Shown one piece after another: positions 1-8,845 of a stretch of 64,000 bases of DNA. The DNA comes from Bacillus_BE sp042263505 (GTDB lineage Bacteria; Bacillota; Bacilli; Bacillales; Cytobacillaceae). Under the pieces are notes generated by a model. It saw only the letters and a program-made list of their open reading frames with translations. It did not search any database and had not been told where the DNA came from. Every line of letters begins with the position of its first letter. Position 1 is the stretch's first letter. Where the stretch lies: the NCBI RefSeq assembly GCF_042263505.1, contig NZ_JBHKFI010000021.1, forward strand, positions 1 to 64,000, in the 5' to 3' direction. Position numbers and translations under genes: made by a program.

Positions 1-125
1 TTGAGGTATATTAGTGTTAGACATAAGACAAAGTCTCCTCTCATTAAGGTTCTGGACAAACCGAGAGTACTTTGTCTTCTTTTTTTTGTCTATGATTTTT
101 CTTACACAAACTATTTTACGTCATC

Positions 126-720
126 AATAAGAGAGAAGCGGAGGTTGAGATGCAGAAAAAAGCCGCGAATAAAAAAGAAAAATCGCGAGCAAATGTCGTT
201 TTTCGCGAATAAAGCAAAATTATCGCGAATAAAAAGAAAATATCGCGAACAAAAAAGAAGTAGAAGCAAATAAAAATAAGAGTCGCGAATAAAGTAGATG
301 AAATCGCGAACAAAATAAGAAAGTCGCGAATAAAGTAGACGAAATCGCGAATAAAATAGGAAAGTCGCGAACAAAGTGGACATTATCGCGAATAAAAATT
401 GATTATCGCGAATAAGAGAGAAGCGGAGGTTGAGAGGCAGAAAAAAGCCGCGAATAAAAAAGAAAAATCGCGAGCAAATGGCGTTTTTCGCGAATAAAGC
501 AAAATTATCGCGAATAAAGCAAAATTATCGCGAATAAAAAGAAAATATCGCGAACAAAAAAGAAGTAGAAGCAAATAAAAATAAGAGTCGCGAATAAAGT
601 AGATGAAATCGCGAATAAAATAAGAGTCGCGAATAAAATAGACGAAATCGCGAATAAAATAAGAAAGTCGCGAACAAAGTGGACATTATCGCGAATAAAA
701 TTCAATTTTCGCGAACAACC
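126..720. repeat. Tandem array of ~20-bp TCGCGA-centred repeats
   Basis: About 26 units with the core TCGCGAATAAA or TCGCGAACAAA recur every 20 or 21 bases. I count 23 exact TCGCGA cores, for example at 183, 203, 223, 243, 283, 304, 324, 345, 365, 386 and 406. The array consists of two long direct copies (about 126-398 and 411-702), the second with one extra 20-base unit. The open frames crossing it change with phase and have no ribosome binding site, so I treat it as non-coding. There is no variable spacer, so it is not CRISPR. Confidence 0.85.
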
Positions 721-1053
721 TCACTTTTTAAACAAAATTCAAATGACCTACCCCTCATATCAAACACAAAATCTCCTATCGAAACGCCCCACACGCAAAC
801 TCAGCGCCCAACCCCAACCAAAGAGAATAACAAATTCCAACTGAATCCTGATTCCAAACCGCAATCCTCGGCAATAATGGAGATAAAAGCACATCGCTGC
901 CAAGAGGGAGATGCTCATTTTCTTCTTATTGTTTATGAAAGTTACATCGTTTGGGTAGTTGTATCAGCATGGACTATTCCGTATAATATCATTATGGCAA
1001 AATACGCATATTTGTTTGCTGTATTATTTTAACTTGGAAGGATCCTTTTTATA
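721..1053 (+). promoter_or_regulatory. Upstream region of tagGH with likely sigma-A promoter
   Basis: This stretch has no convincing gene. Its first part (about 757-880) is strikingly G-poor and rich in C and A. A candidate promoter lies at 959-987: TTGTAT, 17 bases, TATAAT. The -10 is perfect and the -35 weak. It would start transcription about 60 bases before tagG. A frame open across 679-1032 begins inside the repeats and is probably chance. Confidence 0.45.
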
Positions 1054-1854
1054 ATGAGCTTTATTTTTACGGTAATTAAGGAACAAATTCAAAACTTCTA
1101 CTTAATTAGGAGACTATCCTTATATGAACTGAAAACGAGCAATAATAATAATTATCTCGGAATGCTTTGGGAAATATTAAATCCGGGAATCCAGATTGCG
1201 ATTTATTGGTTTGTGTTTGGATATGTAAGTAATCGAAAAGACGTGGATCATATTCATTATTTTCCTTGGATGTTAGCAGGGATTGTTCTTTGGTTTTTTG
1301 TTAATCCAGCGATTACTCAGGGGTCTAAGTCGATTTATTCGCGTTTGAAGATGTTGTCTAAAATGAATTTTCCGATGAGCGTTATCCCAAGTTATGTGAT
1401 TTTTTCAAAGCTATACCCGCATATGATGCTGCTTGTAGTGGTGTCCATTTTAATTCAGCTGTGGGGATATCCAATTAGTATTTATTACGTCCAATTGCCC
1501 TATTTCTTAGTTGCGACGGTCATCTTTTTATTTGCTCTGGCGTTGATTACTTCGACGTTAACGACCATTGTGCGTGATTTTCAAAATGTCGTGACATCGA
1601 TTATGAGGGTCTTATTATATTTAACTCCCATTCTTTGGGCATCTGATCGCCTTCCGCATTGGCTGCAATTGGTGATGAAGGCAAATCCTTTGTACTATTT
1701 AGTACAAGGCTATCGGGCCTCTCTCCTTGGGACAAGTTGGTTTATTAGTGATTGGATTTACACCCTTTATTTTTGGTGTGCTATATTTGTCTTATTATTT
1801 ATCGGTTCTGTGCTTCATGTGAAGTTTAGAAGACACTTTATCGATTATCTATAA
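1054..1854 (+). CDS. tagG: Teichoic acid ABC exporter, permease subunit TagG
   Basis: This is the membrane subunit of the ABC-2 type exporter that moves wall teichoic acid linked to undecaprenyl diphosphate across the membrane. The 266-residue product has an amphipathic N-terminus (IRRLSLYELKTS), the family stretch LGMLWEILNPGIQIAIYW near residues 35-55, and about six membrane segments. Length matches TagG/TarG. GGAAGGATC lies about 12 bases before the ATG. tagH follows after 13 bases, so the pair is one operon. An O-antigen or capsule exporter of the same fold is possible, but tagA and tagO downstream favour teichoic acid. Confidence 0.85.
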   Translation: MSFIFTVIKEQIQNFYLIRRLSLYELKTSNNNNYLGMLWEILNPGIQIAIYWFVFGYVSNRKDVDHIHYFPWMLAGIVLWFFVNPAITQGSKSIYSRLKMLSKMNFPMSVIPSYVIFSKLYPHMMLLVVVSILIQLWGYPISIYYVQLPYFLVATVIFLFALALITSTLTTIVRDFQNVVTSIMRVLLYLTPILWASDRLPHWLQLVMKANPLYYLVQGYRASLLGTSWFISDWIYTLYFWCAIFVLLFIGSVLHVKFRRHFIDYL

Positions 1855-1867
1855 TGGAAGTGATTAA

Positions 1868-2677
1868 GTGGAAAAGTCTGTCATCGTTAAAAATTTAACG
1901 AAAAAATATAAATTGTATTCGAAAGCGAGAGAAAAGCTGCTTGATATCTTTTTGCCTAAAAGCTATGGCGAGGACTTCTATGCTTTAAAAAATGTTAGCT
2001 TTGAAGTTGATGAAGGGGATGTCATTGGCTTTTTAGGAATTAATGGTTCCGGGAAATCGACACTTTCGAATATTATAGCAGGGATTGTGCCGGAAACGAG
2101 CGGGAGTGTTGAAACAAAAGGGCAGCCTTCCCTCATTTCTGTTTCGGCTGGATTGAATAATCAACTAACAGGCCGGGAAAATATTGAATTAAAATGTTTG
2201 ATGCTTGGCTTTAATAAACAGCAAATCCGTGAGCTCGAGCCGGATATTATTGATTTTTCCGAGCTAGGGAAATTCATTGATCAGCCGGTTAAATCGTATT
2301 CCAGCGGGATGAAGTCGAGATTGGGATTTTCAATCTCCGTCCACACGGATCCGGATATTTTAATCATTGACGAGGCTTTGTCCGTTGGAGATAAGGCATT
2401 TGCTGATAAATGCTTGGATAAGATGAATGAATTTAAGGATCGTGGCAAGACGATGTTTTTTGTCAGCCATTCCATTGGACAAATGAAAAAATTCTGTGAT
2501 AAAGCGATTTGGTTGGAATTTGGCCAATTAAAAATGTATGGCGATATTAATGAAGTGATTCCGGCTTATGAAAAATTCCTTAAGGATTATAAGGGAATGA
2601 CCGATAAAGAAAAGAAAAGATATCGTGAAGAAGCCAACAAGCGTCGCGCTACCCTTGATGCAGCTACTGCTATGTAA
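1868..2677 (+). CDS. tagH: Teichoic acid ABC exporter, ATPase subunit TagH
   Basis: ATPase partner of TagG that powers teichoic acid export. Walker A (GINGSGKST) is near residue 57, the signature region reads SYSSGMKSRLGF, Walker B reads DILIIDEAL, and the switch histidine is in FFVSHS. At 269 residues it resembles the short S. aureus TarH and lacks the long C-terminal extension of B. subtilis TagH. It starts at GTG with GGAAGTGAT just upstream, 13 bases after tagG. The last 30 residues are charged and end in an alanine-rich tail. A terminator follows. Confidence 0.87.
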   Translation: MEKSVIVKNLTKKYKLYSKAREKLLDIFLPKSYGEDFYALKNVSFEVDEGDVIGFLGINGSGKSTLSNIIAGIVPETSGSVETKGQPSLISVSAGLNNQLTGRENIELKCLMLGFNKQQIRELEPDIIDFSELGKFIDQPVKSYSSGMKSRLGFSISVHTDPDILIIDEALSVGDKAFADKCLDKMNEFKDRGKTMFFVSHSIGQMKKFCDKAIWLEFGQLKMYGDINEVIPAYEKFLKDYKGMTDKEKKRYREEANKRRATLDAATAM

Positions 2678-2744
2678 CGAAGGGCAAGCGAAACGGTTAA
2701 TTTTAAAAAAATAGGTAAAGCTACTAATAATTGCTTTCTTTTTA

Positions 2745-2771
2745 CCTTGTCGAGCTGACAGGGTTTTTTTT
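2745..2771 (+). terminator. Terminator after tagGH
   Basis: Stem CCTTGTC/GACAGGG (7 bp, one G-T pair) with loop GAGCT, followed by a run of eight T. It ends the tagGH unit before tagA. Confidence 0.8.
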
Positions 2772-2856
2772 CACTTTCTTTTTTCGCAAGAATTCGGTTA
2801 AATAGAGATGATGGAAAATATTATAGCGGAATTTTTGAGAAGTTGAGGACATAATC

Positions 2857-3579
2857 ATGAAAACAGTGGATATTCTAGGGATACCTTTTGTTTCAACAAG
2901 CTTTCAGCAAATGGCATCGTTACTTTCGCAAAAAATTGAGAAAAAGGAAAAAACATTTATCGTAACCGCTAACCCGGAAATTGTTATGTATACTCAAGAG
3001 GATGCGGAGTACGAAAAGTATGTCCAGCTGGCCAATTATGTGGTGCCGGATGGAAATGGAATTTTATTAGCGGGCAAAATTTTACATACGCCTTTAGAGG
3101 AACGTATTACCGGCTATGATTTAACGGTAGAATTACTGACAAAAGGAAATCAGTGCGGCTGGAAACTCTATCTTCTTGGAGGAAGGGAAGAGGTTAATCA
3201 GAAGGCGGTCGCGAATATAAAAAAAACATATCCAAACATTGAGGTCGTTGGGCATCACAATGGCTTTTTTGACTGGAAGGATGATGCGATTCAAACGGAA
3301 ATTTTGCATACAAAACCTGATTTGGTGTTAGTTGCCTTAGGGATGCCAAAACAGGAAAAATGGATTGCTGAAAACATTGCAAACTTTTCTCAAGGGATCT
3401 TTATTGGTGTTGGCGGTTCGATTGACGTATTGGCAGGAGAGGTAAAAAGAGCACCACTCTTTTGGCAACGGTTAAAAATCGAATGGCTGTACCGTCTCCT
3501 GAAGCAGCCTTCACGTTGGCGGAGAATGCTTGCACTGCCAAGATTTGTCATCAAAGTATTTAAACATCGATTTGGATAA
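2857..3579 (+). CDS. tagA: N-acetylmannosaminyltransferase TagA
   Basis: WecG/TagA/CpsF family glycosyltransferase. It adds N-acetylmannosamine to GlcNAc-diphospho-undecaprenol, the first committed step of wall teichoic acid linkage-unit synthesis. The 240-residue length is typical. The family residues Thr37 (FIVTANPEIVMY) and Asp65 (VVPDGNGIL), reported as important in Thermoanaerobacter TagA, are both present. The C-terminal RLKIEWLYRLLKQPSRWRRM segment is the conserved membrane-association tail. The ATG start is preceded by AGTTGAGGAC, a modest ribosome site. It stands alone between two terminated units but shares its pathway with tagO downstream. Confidence 0.92.
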   Translation: MKTVDILGIPFVSTSFQQMASLLSQKIEKKEKTFIVTANPEIVMYTQEDAEYEKYVQLANYVVPDGNGILLAGKILHTPLEERITGYDLTVELLTKGNQCGWKLYLLGGREEVNQKAVANIKKTYPNIEVVGHHNGFFDWKDDAIQTEILHTKPDLVLVALGMPKQEKWIAENIANFSQGIFIGVGGSIDVLAGEVKRAPLFWQRLKIEWLYRLLKQPSRWRRMLALPRFVIKVFKHRFG

Positions 3580-3688
3580 AAAAATGTAACCTATTTACTC
3601 AAAATCTCGTCTAATCTGTTAGGGTTGTAAAGGATAACGGGATATGTGAGAATCGTCGAATCGCGCGGTTATCGTAAAAAATTATCCG

Positions 3689-3715
3689 TTCAACTCGAAA
3701 AATATGTGATATAAT
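3689..3715 (+). promoter_or_regulatory. Promoter of tagO (extended -10)
   Basis: TGATATAAT at 3707-3715 is an extended -10 with perfect TATAAT. TTCAAC at 3689-3694 could be the -35, although the spacer is only 15 bases. The start point would lie about 90 bases before tagO. Confidence 0.55.
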
Positions 3716-3814
3716 ATTTTCGATATGGACGACTTATTTAGCCGTATTAAAATGAAATGCCTGTTTATGAAATAGGATTAAAAGGGCATTCTATTGATAA
3801 GGGAGGGTCAGGCA

Positions 3815-4876
3815 TTGTTCTACGTGACCTTAATATTATGTTTCCTATGCTCTATCGTTATTACTCCATTTGTGAAAAAACTGGCGTTTAAAATTGGAGC
3901 AATGGATCGACCTAACCAAAGAAAAGTTCATCATAAGATTATGCCCCGACTAGGTGGCCTTGCGATATATATCAGCTTTATGCTGGGAATGCTGTTAATC
4001 GATACATCCAAATCCGTACACATTCCATTATTAGTAGGAAGTTTTGTCATTATTGTGGCAGGCATCCTGGATGATGTCTTTGAGCTTTCAGCAAGAGTGA
4101 AGTTGATGTTCCAAATTGTTGCGGCTCTCATTGTTATTTTATGGGGCGGTGCTGAGGTTTCTTTCATTAATCTTCCTTTTGGCGGACGAGTTGATTTCGG
4201 TTTCTTTACGATTCCAGTGACTCTACTCTGGATTGTGGGCGTAACCAATGCGATCAATTTAATTGATGGGTTGGATGGACTGGCAGCAGGTGTTTCATCG
4301 ATTGCCTTAATTACGATCTCTGGAATGGCGATTTTGATGGGAAATACGTATGTGATTGCGATTTCCTCCATCGTTCTTGTGAGCACATTGGGCTTTCTTT
4401 TCTACAATTTCTACCCGGCAAAGATTTTTATGGGAGATACGGGAGCCTTGTTCTTAGGGTATATGATTTCCGTGATGTCGTTACTTGGATTTAAGAACGT
4501 CACTTTGATTTCCTTTATTGTACCGGTGCTCATTTTGGGTGTGCCAATTTCAGATACGTTTTTTGCCATTCTCCGTCGTTTTCTTAATAAACAGCCGTTA
4601 TCGGCACCGGATAAATCCCATTTGCACCATTGCTTATTAAAAGCAGGATTTACCCACAGACAAACGGTATTAATTATTTATGCGATTGCTGCGTTCTTTG
4701 GTTTGAGTGCATTAATTTTCTCCCAAGCGAAAATTTGGGGCTCTATATTATTAATAGTCGTTATCCTCTTGCTCATCGAAATCTTTGTCGAGGCGATCGG
4801 CTTAGTTGGGAAAGACTATCGACCATTATTAAAAATGATTCGGGGAATCAAAATTTCTCCTGCGAAAAATAGATAA
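3815..4876 (+). CDS. tagO: Undecaprenyl-phosphate GlcNAc-1-phosphate transferase TagO
   Basis: MraY/WecA-type membrane enzyme that transfers GlcNAc-1-phosphate to undecaprenyl phosphate, opening wall teichoic acid synthesis. Family signatures visible are DRPNQRKVHHKIMPRLGG, GILDDVFELSARVK (aspartate pair), NAINLIDGLDGLAAG, FMGDTGALFLGY and the DKSHLHHCLL histidine motif near the C-terminus. About ten membrane segments. I place the start at TTG 3815, because AGGGAGGG ends seven bases before it. A longer frame from TTG 3794 would start upstream of that ribosome site. Length is then 353 residues, close to B. subtilis TagO. A terminator follows. Confidence 0.93.
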   Translation: MFYVTLILCFLCSIVITPFVKKLAFKIGAMDRPNQRKVHHKIMPRLGGLAIYISFMLGMLLIDTSKSVHIPLLVGSFVIIVAGILDDVFELSARVKLMFQIVAALIVILWGGAEVSFINLPFGGRVDFGFFTIPVTLLWIVGVTNAINLIDGLDGLAAGVSSIALITISGMAILMGNTYVIAISSIVLVSTLGFLFYNFYPAKIFMGDTGALFLGYMISVMSLLGFKNVTLISFIVPVLILGVPISDTFFAILRRFLNKQPLSAPDKSHLHHCLLKAGFTHRQTVLIIYAIAAFFGLSALIFSQAKIWGSILLIVVILLLIEIFVEAIGLVGKDYRPLLKMIRGIKISPAKNR

Positions 4877-4887
4877 GTTTACAGAAG

Positions 4888-4928
4888 AAATCTCTCTTGT
4901 GCGATGTGTGCGAGAGGGATTTTTTTTG
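4888..4928 (+). terminator. Terminator after tagO
   Basis: A 12-bp stem (AAATCTCTCTTG pairing with CGAGAGGGATTT, with G-T pairs) is followed by a T run. Confidence 0.82.
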
Positions 4929-5230
4929 TTGGACTTGGATTAGAGTTTCACAAACAGTTTGTATAAGACACAATGAGCAGATTTTTTGGTTAACCTATAA
5001 AAGGATTGTGCTGCTTCGTATAAACAAAATCGGCGGCTTCATAAAAGAAGAGGTGTGATACCCTTACTGAAAATAGGATTTGGAAGCATGTAAACACATA
5101 TTGCGGATGACTAGTTTAACTAAGATAGGATATATGAAAGAATCCGTAATAACTACCCATTTAGCTCTAAAAAAAGTGCAATGCAATCAATTCAGTACAA
5201 CAACAGTTCTAAGAGAATCAAAAAACCCCA
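4929..5230. other. Intergenic region, no gene seen
   Basis: Non-coding space between the convergent tagO and tagU units. The only open frame (5080-5283) has no ribosome site, runs into the tagU terminator and has no recognisable composition. I see no RNA gene or repeat. Confidence 0.6.
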
Positions 5231-5262
5231 ACAAAAAAGGCCAGCCCCTCAAGGTTAGCCTT
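5231..5262 (-). terminator. Terminator of tagU
   Basis: On the minus strand, AAGGCTAACC pairs with GGCTGGCCTT (one mismatch) and is followed by six T. It lies 13 bases past the tagU stop. Confidence 0.75.
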
Positions 5263-5274
5263 TCATTATTCATC

Positions 5275-6369
5275 TCAATTTGAACCAGAATCCGTCACGC
5301 CTGCTGCGGAATCGGTGTTATTGCTGCCAACGGTTGTTCCGTCACTACCGGTTGTGCCGACGTCTGTTTGACTGCTATCACTGGAATCGGCTAAACCAAG
5401 CTGTGTTTTTAAGGTTGCTTTGATTTCGCTTAGATTTGCTTCATCCAATTGGTAATAGTAGATATTGTTGACGCCATTGCTTAAATATAAGTCGCTTCCT
5501 TTTAAAGTGAGAGACTGGATATCAAGGTTTGGACCAGCCGCAGCATAATTAAAGAAAGATTTCATTTGGTCGAATGTTAAGTCGGTTTCCATGTTTTTGC
5601 CGACTGCTTTCATTAAATCAGAGTATTTGGTAAATGATTTTGCGGAAAGGGCTTTGTTCATAATGGCTTCTAAGATTTCCTGTTGGCGTTTTCCACGTTC
5701 GATATCATTGTCATAATGTCTTGTTCTAGCTAAGGCCAAGGCTTGTTCGCCGTTTAACTGCTGCATGCCTTTTTGTAGGGTAATAGCCCCTTGCTGGTCA
5801 TTAGAATTTTGCTCTGTTAAGGTATAAGGAACATCAGCTTTAATTCCGCCAAGGGCATCTACGATATCTACAAAGGCTTCGAAATTCACTTTTACATAAT
5901 AATCCACAGGAACATCAAGGAATCCTTCAACGGTCTCGATTGTTGAGGCCACTCCGCCATTCGCATGGGCGTGTGTGATTTTATCTTGCTTTCCTTCACT
6001 TGGAATATAAACATATGAATCTCTTGGAATACTTAATAGTTTGACAGATTTAGCTTTTTGATTGAAAGTGGCAAGCAGAAGGGCATCAGAGCGTGCGCCA
6101 TTTTGTCCGCGGGTCATGCTTGCATCCACACCGATAAAAAGGATGGAAACATTATCAACCTTTGGTGTAACATCTTCCATTCTTTTTGCAGAAGTGCGAT
6201 CAACAGGTTTGTAAGAATCATTCACTACTTCTTTAGCTTGATTGTATAAATAGGCTCCATAAGTAGTTGCGCCGAGGGCTAGTACGAGAATTGGAGTGAG
6301 AATCCAGGCGATCAACCGCTTTTTCTTTTTCTTCTTTTTTTGTTTTTGTAAGGAACGTCTATCTGGCAT
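5275..6369 (-). CDS. tagU: LytR-CpsA-Psr ligase, TagU type
   Basis: LCP-family phosphotransferase that attaches wall teichoic acid from its lipid carrier to peptidoglycan at the outer face of the membrane. A lysine-rich cytoplasmic start (KQKKKKKKKRL) leads into one membrane anchor (residues 19-41). The LCP domain carries FIGVDA, ARSDALLLATF, SIPRDSYVYIP and the LARTRHYDNDIERGKRQQ arginine block that binds the lipid diphosphate. The last ~45 residues are a low-complexity Ser/Thr/Gly/Asp tail. 364 residues. AAGGAGAT lies eight bases before the ATG. It faces tagO, with which it shares a pathway. Confidence 0.9.
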   Translation of the reverse strand: MPDRRSLQKQKKKKKKKRLIAWILTPILVLALGATTYGAYLYNQAKEVVNDSYKPVDRTSAKRMEDVTPKVDNVSILFIGVDASMTRGQNGARSDALLLATFNQKAKSVKLLSIPRDSYVYIPSEGKQDKITHAHANGGVASTIETVEGFLDVPVDYYVKVNFEAFVDIVDALGGIKADVPYTLTEQNSNDQQGAITLQKGMQQLNGEQALALARTRHYDNDIERGKRQQEILEAIMNKALSAKSFTKYSDLMKAVGKNMETDLTFDQMKSFFNYAAAGPNLDIQSLTLKGSDLYLSNGVNNIYYYQLDEANLSEIKATLKTQLGLADSSDSSQTDVGTTGSDGTTVGSNNTDSAAGVTDSGSN

Positions 6370-6402
6370 AGGGTATCTCCTTTATTATGAAATCAAATGA
6401 AT

Positions 6403-6430
6403 ATTTTGACCTAATGTCGGGTTTTGTCAA
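6403..6430 (-). promoter_or_regulatory. Promoter of tagU
   Basis: Minus strand TTGACA (consensus -35), 16 bases, CAAAAT (4 of 6 for -10), about 35 bases upstream of the tagU start codon. Confidence 0.55.
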
Positions 6431-6519
6431 AAAGGGACAAAAATACTAAGAATATTTTATTACGATTAATGAATTAAGTAAAATATATTTTTTAAGGATA
6501 ATAGATTTTTTAGAGAATT

Positions 6520-7152
6520 TTACAAATCTTCTTCTAAATACAGGAGTTCTCCTTCAAGCAGCTCACATTGTCCATTGGTTAATTCAATCATCCAGTCGCA
6601 AAACCGGGAGACTTTATTTTCGTCGACAAAGGCCTCGATTTCTACCTTATCCAGGTAGTGGATTTCTTTAATCGTATATTCAGAGGACCTGAGTTCATTT
6701 TCAAGCTTACCAAGCCAAGGATAATCAATTTTCGTATGCATAATCTTCATTAATTTGCACTCTACGATACCGGTTGCTTCAATGCCTTCAGATGCCGATT
6801 TGCCGTATGCGCGAATTAAACCGCCTGCGCCTAGCTTAATCCCTCCAAAGTACCTTGTCACGACAACGACTGTGTCTTTCAGCTTCTTTTTTTTCAATAC
6901 CTCTAGAATCGGAACTCCGGCTGTTCCACTTGGTTCCCCATCGTCATTGGCCTTTTGAATTTGGTCGTTCTCTCCAATTAAATAGGCGGAGCAGTTATGG
7001 GTGGCATCCCAATGCTTCTTTTTGATGGAGAGAATAAATTGCTGTGCTTCTTCTTCAGTCACTGCCCGATTGATATGAGCGATAAATCGAGATTTTTGGA
7101 TGACAATTTCATGATCACCCAGACCTTTTACAGTATGGTAACGGGGCAGCAT
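6520..7152 (-). CDS. yvyE: YigZ/IMPACT family protein YvyE
   Basis: Two-domain UPF0029/IMPACT protein of 210 residues. The N-terminal domain has the hallmark DDGEPSGTAGVPIL and VTRYFGGIKLGAGGLIRAYG, and the C-terminal DUF1949 domain follows from about residue 135. Eukaryotic IMPACT modulates the Gcn2 kinase; the bacterial role is not settled. The ATG is preceded on the minus strand by GAAAGGAG. The same gene sits between tagO/tagU and degS in B. subtilis, so the position supports the name. Confidence 0.9.
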   Translation of the reverse strand: MLPRYHTVKGLGDHEIVIQKSRFIAHINRAVTEEEAQQFILSIKKKHWDATHNCSAYLIGENDQIQKANDDGEPSGTAGVPILEVLKKKKLKDTVVVVTRYFGGIKLGAGGLIRAYGKSASEGIEATGIVECKLMKIMHTKIDYPWLGKLENELRSSEYTIKEIHYLDKVEIEAFVDENKVSRFCDWMIELTNGQCELLEGELLYLEEDL

Positions 7153-7671
7153 GCAAAGGCTCCTTTCAATTTTGCGTCCTGAATCTACTTTACTTCCCGT
7201 TGGCGGCTTTTATAGTCCTACCATTCAAGTATTCAGACTGCTAGTTTATTGATTATCTAAATCGATAACTTCCTTTAATAAACAGCCTATAAATTTAATT
7301 AGACATATTTCATTATAATTCGACGAAGTCCTCACATCAAATTTTCGCAAAAATGAAAGGAAATTTTAATATTTGTAATCTAAATTTTCCTCTATGATAG
7401 AGTGTATTGATTCACTTTCTTTTCATTCTAATCGCTTTTTTGGAATATTTTTTCTCTTTTTCTCTCCTAGGGCATTTTTTTGAATATTTTAACGAGAAGT
7501 TTGATATAGTAAGGGGTAACTAGATGAAAAATAGGAGTTTTGGCTTAGTTATTCTGATTTAGGCTATGTCTTTTTACCGAATTTTCCGTTTTGTGGTGGA
7601 AATTTTATAAATATGCTTTACATTCAAGTTAGAATATTAATTAATGAGTAAACATCTCTAGGGGAATGGGT
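7153..7671. other. Divergent intergenic region yvyE-degS
   Basis: AT-rich region that must hold promoters for both genes. On the plus strand TTGAAT (7480), 19 bases, TATAGT (7505) is the best but weak candidate for degS. Several other TATAAT-like words, for example 7314-7319, lack a -35 at proper distance. I see no gene or repeat. Confidence 0.4.
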
Positions 7672-8820
7672 ATGAAAAGGAAAAAGATTGATACAAAGGC
7701 ACTCGATCATATTTTAGAAAATATGATTGATACGGTAGGAACCAGCAAAGATGAAATTTTTCGCATTGGAGAAGAATGCCGACAAAACTATGAATCATTC
7801 GCTGATGAGCTAAAGGAAGTTCGAATGAGGGTAAGTCAGGTCATTGATGAAGGTGACGAGCTGGAAGTTAAAACACGATTTGCGCGAAAACGTCTCTCTG
7901 AGGTGAGTATGCATTTTAAGGATTTCTCAGAGGAAGAGGTTCGGAATGCATATGAGTATGCGCATAAGCTGCAAATGGAATTAATGGTTCTCCGCTTGCG
8001 CGAGAAGGAATTGCGTGAGCGTCGCGATGAAATTGAACGACAGTTGTCTGGACTCAATGAAACAATTGTCAGGGCAGAGCATCTGGTCTCACAAATTTCC
8101 GTTGTCATGAATTATTTAACGAGTGATTTGAAGGAAATGTCCCAAGCATTAGAAGATGCAAAGCAAATTCAAGATTTTGGCTTGAAAATTATTGAAGCAC
8201 AAGAGGAAGAGCGAAGAAAGCTATCCCGTGAAATTCATGATGGACCAGCCCAAATGATGGCAAACGTGATGATGCGTTCCGATTTAATTGAAAGGATCTT
8301 TAAAGAACGAGGGACAGATGAGGCTATCAAGGAAATCAAAAATGTTAAAAAGATGGTGCGAAATGCCTTATATGAGGTGCGGAGAATTATATATGATTTG
8401 CGTCCAATGGCACTTGATGATTTAGGATTAATTCCAACCCTCAAAAAATACCTACAAACAATCGAAGAATATCATGAGAAAACAAAAATATCCTTTCAAA
8501 ATGTGGGAAAAGAAAGGCGCTTGCCTGCAAAATATGAGGTTGCCCTTTTCCGATTAATACAAGAATCTGTTCAGAACGCACTTAAGCACGCAAATGCAAG
8601 CGAGATCAAAGTGAAAATTGAAATTACGAAGAACGGAATCACCTCTATCATTAGGGATGATGGCAAAGGTTTTAATAAAAAACAAAAGAATTCGAATTCA
8701 TTTGGGCTAATCGGTATGAGAGAGAGAGTAGAAATACTGGGAGGCGAATTGTCTATTGATTCAAAAATAGGCGCAGGAACGGTTGTGCTCATTCAAGTTC
8801 CGTTAACAGCTAATAAGTGA
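7672..8820 (+). CDS. degS: Sensor histidine kinase DegS
   Basis: Cytoplasmic HPK7-type kinase that phosphorylates DegU and so controls exoenzymes, biofilm, competence and motility. No membrane segment is present. Residues ~1-170 are the coiled-coil DegS sensor domain. The H-box reads EEERRKLSREIHDGPAQ, with the phosphorylated histidine in REIHDG. The ATPase domain shows VQNALKHA and DDGKGF. I use ATG 7672 because AGGGGA ends six bases before it; the in-frame ATG at 7666 directly abuts that site. 382 residues, near the B. subtilis length. degU follows after 25 bases. Confidence 0.95.
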   Translation: MKRKKIDTKALDHILENMIDTVGTSKDEIFRIGEECRQNYESFADELKEVRMRVSQVIDEGDELEVKTRFARKRLSEVSMHFKDFSEEEVRNAYEYAHKLQMELMVLRLREKELRERRDEIERQLSGLNETIVRAEHLVSQISVVMNYLTSDLKEMSQALEDAKQIQDFGLKIIEAQEEERRKLSREIHDGPAQMMANVMMRSDLIERIFKERGTDEAIKEIKNVKKMVRNALYEVRRIIYDLRPMALDDLGLIPTLKKYLQTIEEYHEKTKISFQNVGKERRLPAKYEVALFRLIQESVQNALKHANASEIKVKIEITKNGITSIIRDDGKGFNKKQKNSNSFGLIGMRERVEILGGELSIDSKIGAGTVVLIQVPLTANK

Positions 8821-8845
8821 TGGAAGGAATACGGAGGAGAAAGAT

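Noticed and set aside
126..720. CRISPR array in the 20-bp repeats
   Set aside because: Period is only 20-21 bases with no unique spacers, and no cas gene is in the window.
679..1032. Open frame of 117 codons upstream of tagG
   Set aside because: It starts in the tandem repeat, has no ribosome site, and contains the likely tagG promoter.
3931..4386. 151-codon frame opposite tagO
   Set aside because: Antisense shadow of a clearly conserved membrane enzyme; no ribosome site.
5080..5283. Open frame of 67 codons before tagU
   Set aside because: No start signal; it runs through the tagU terminator into the gene end.
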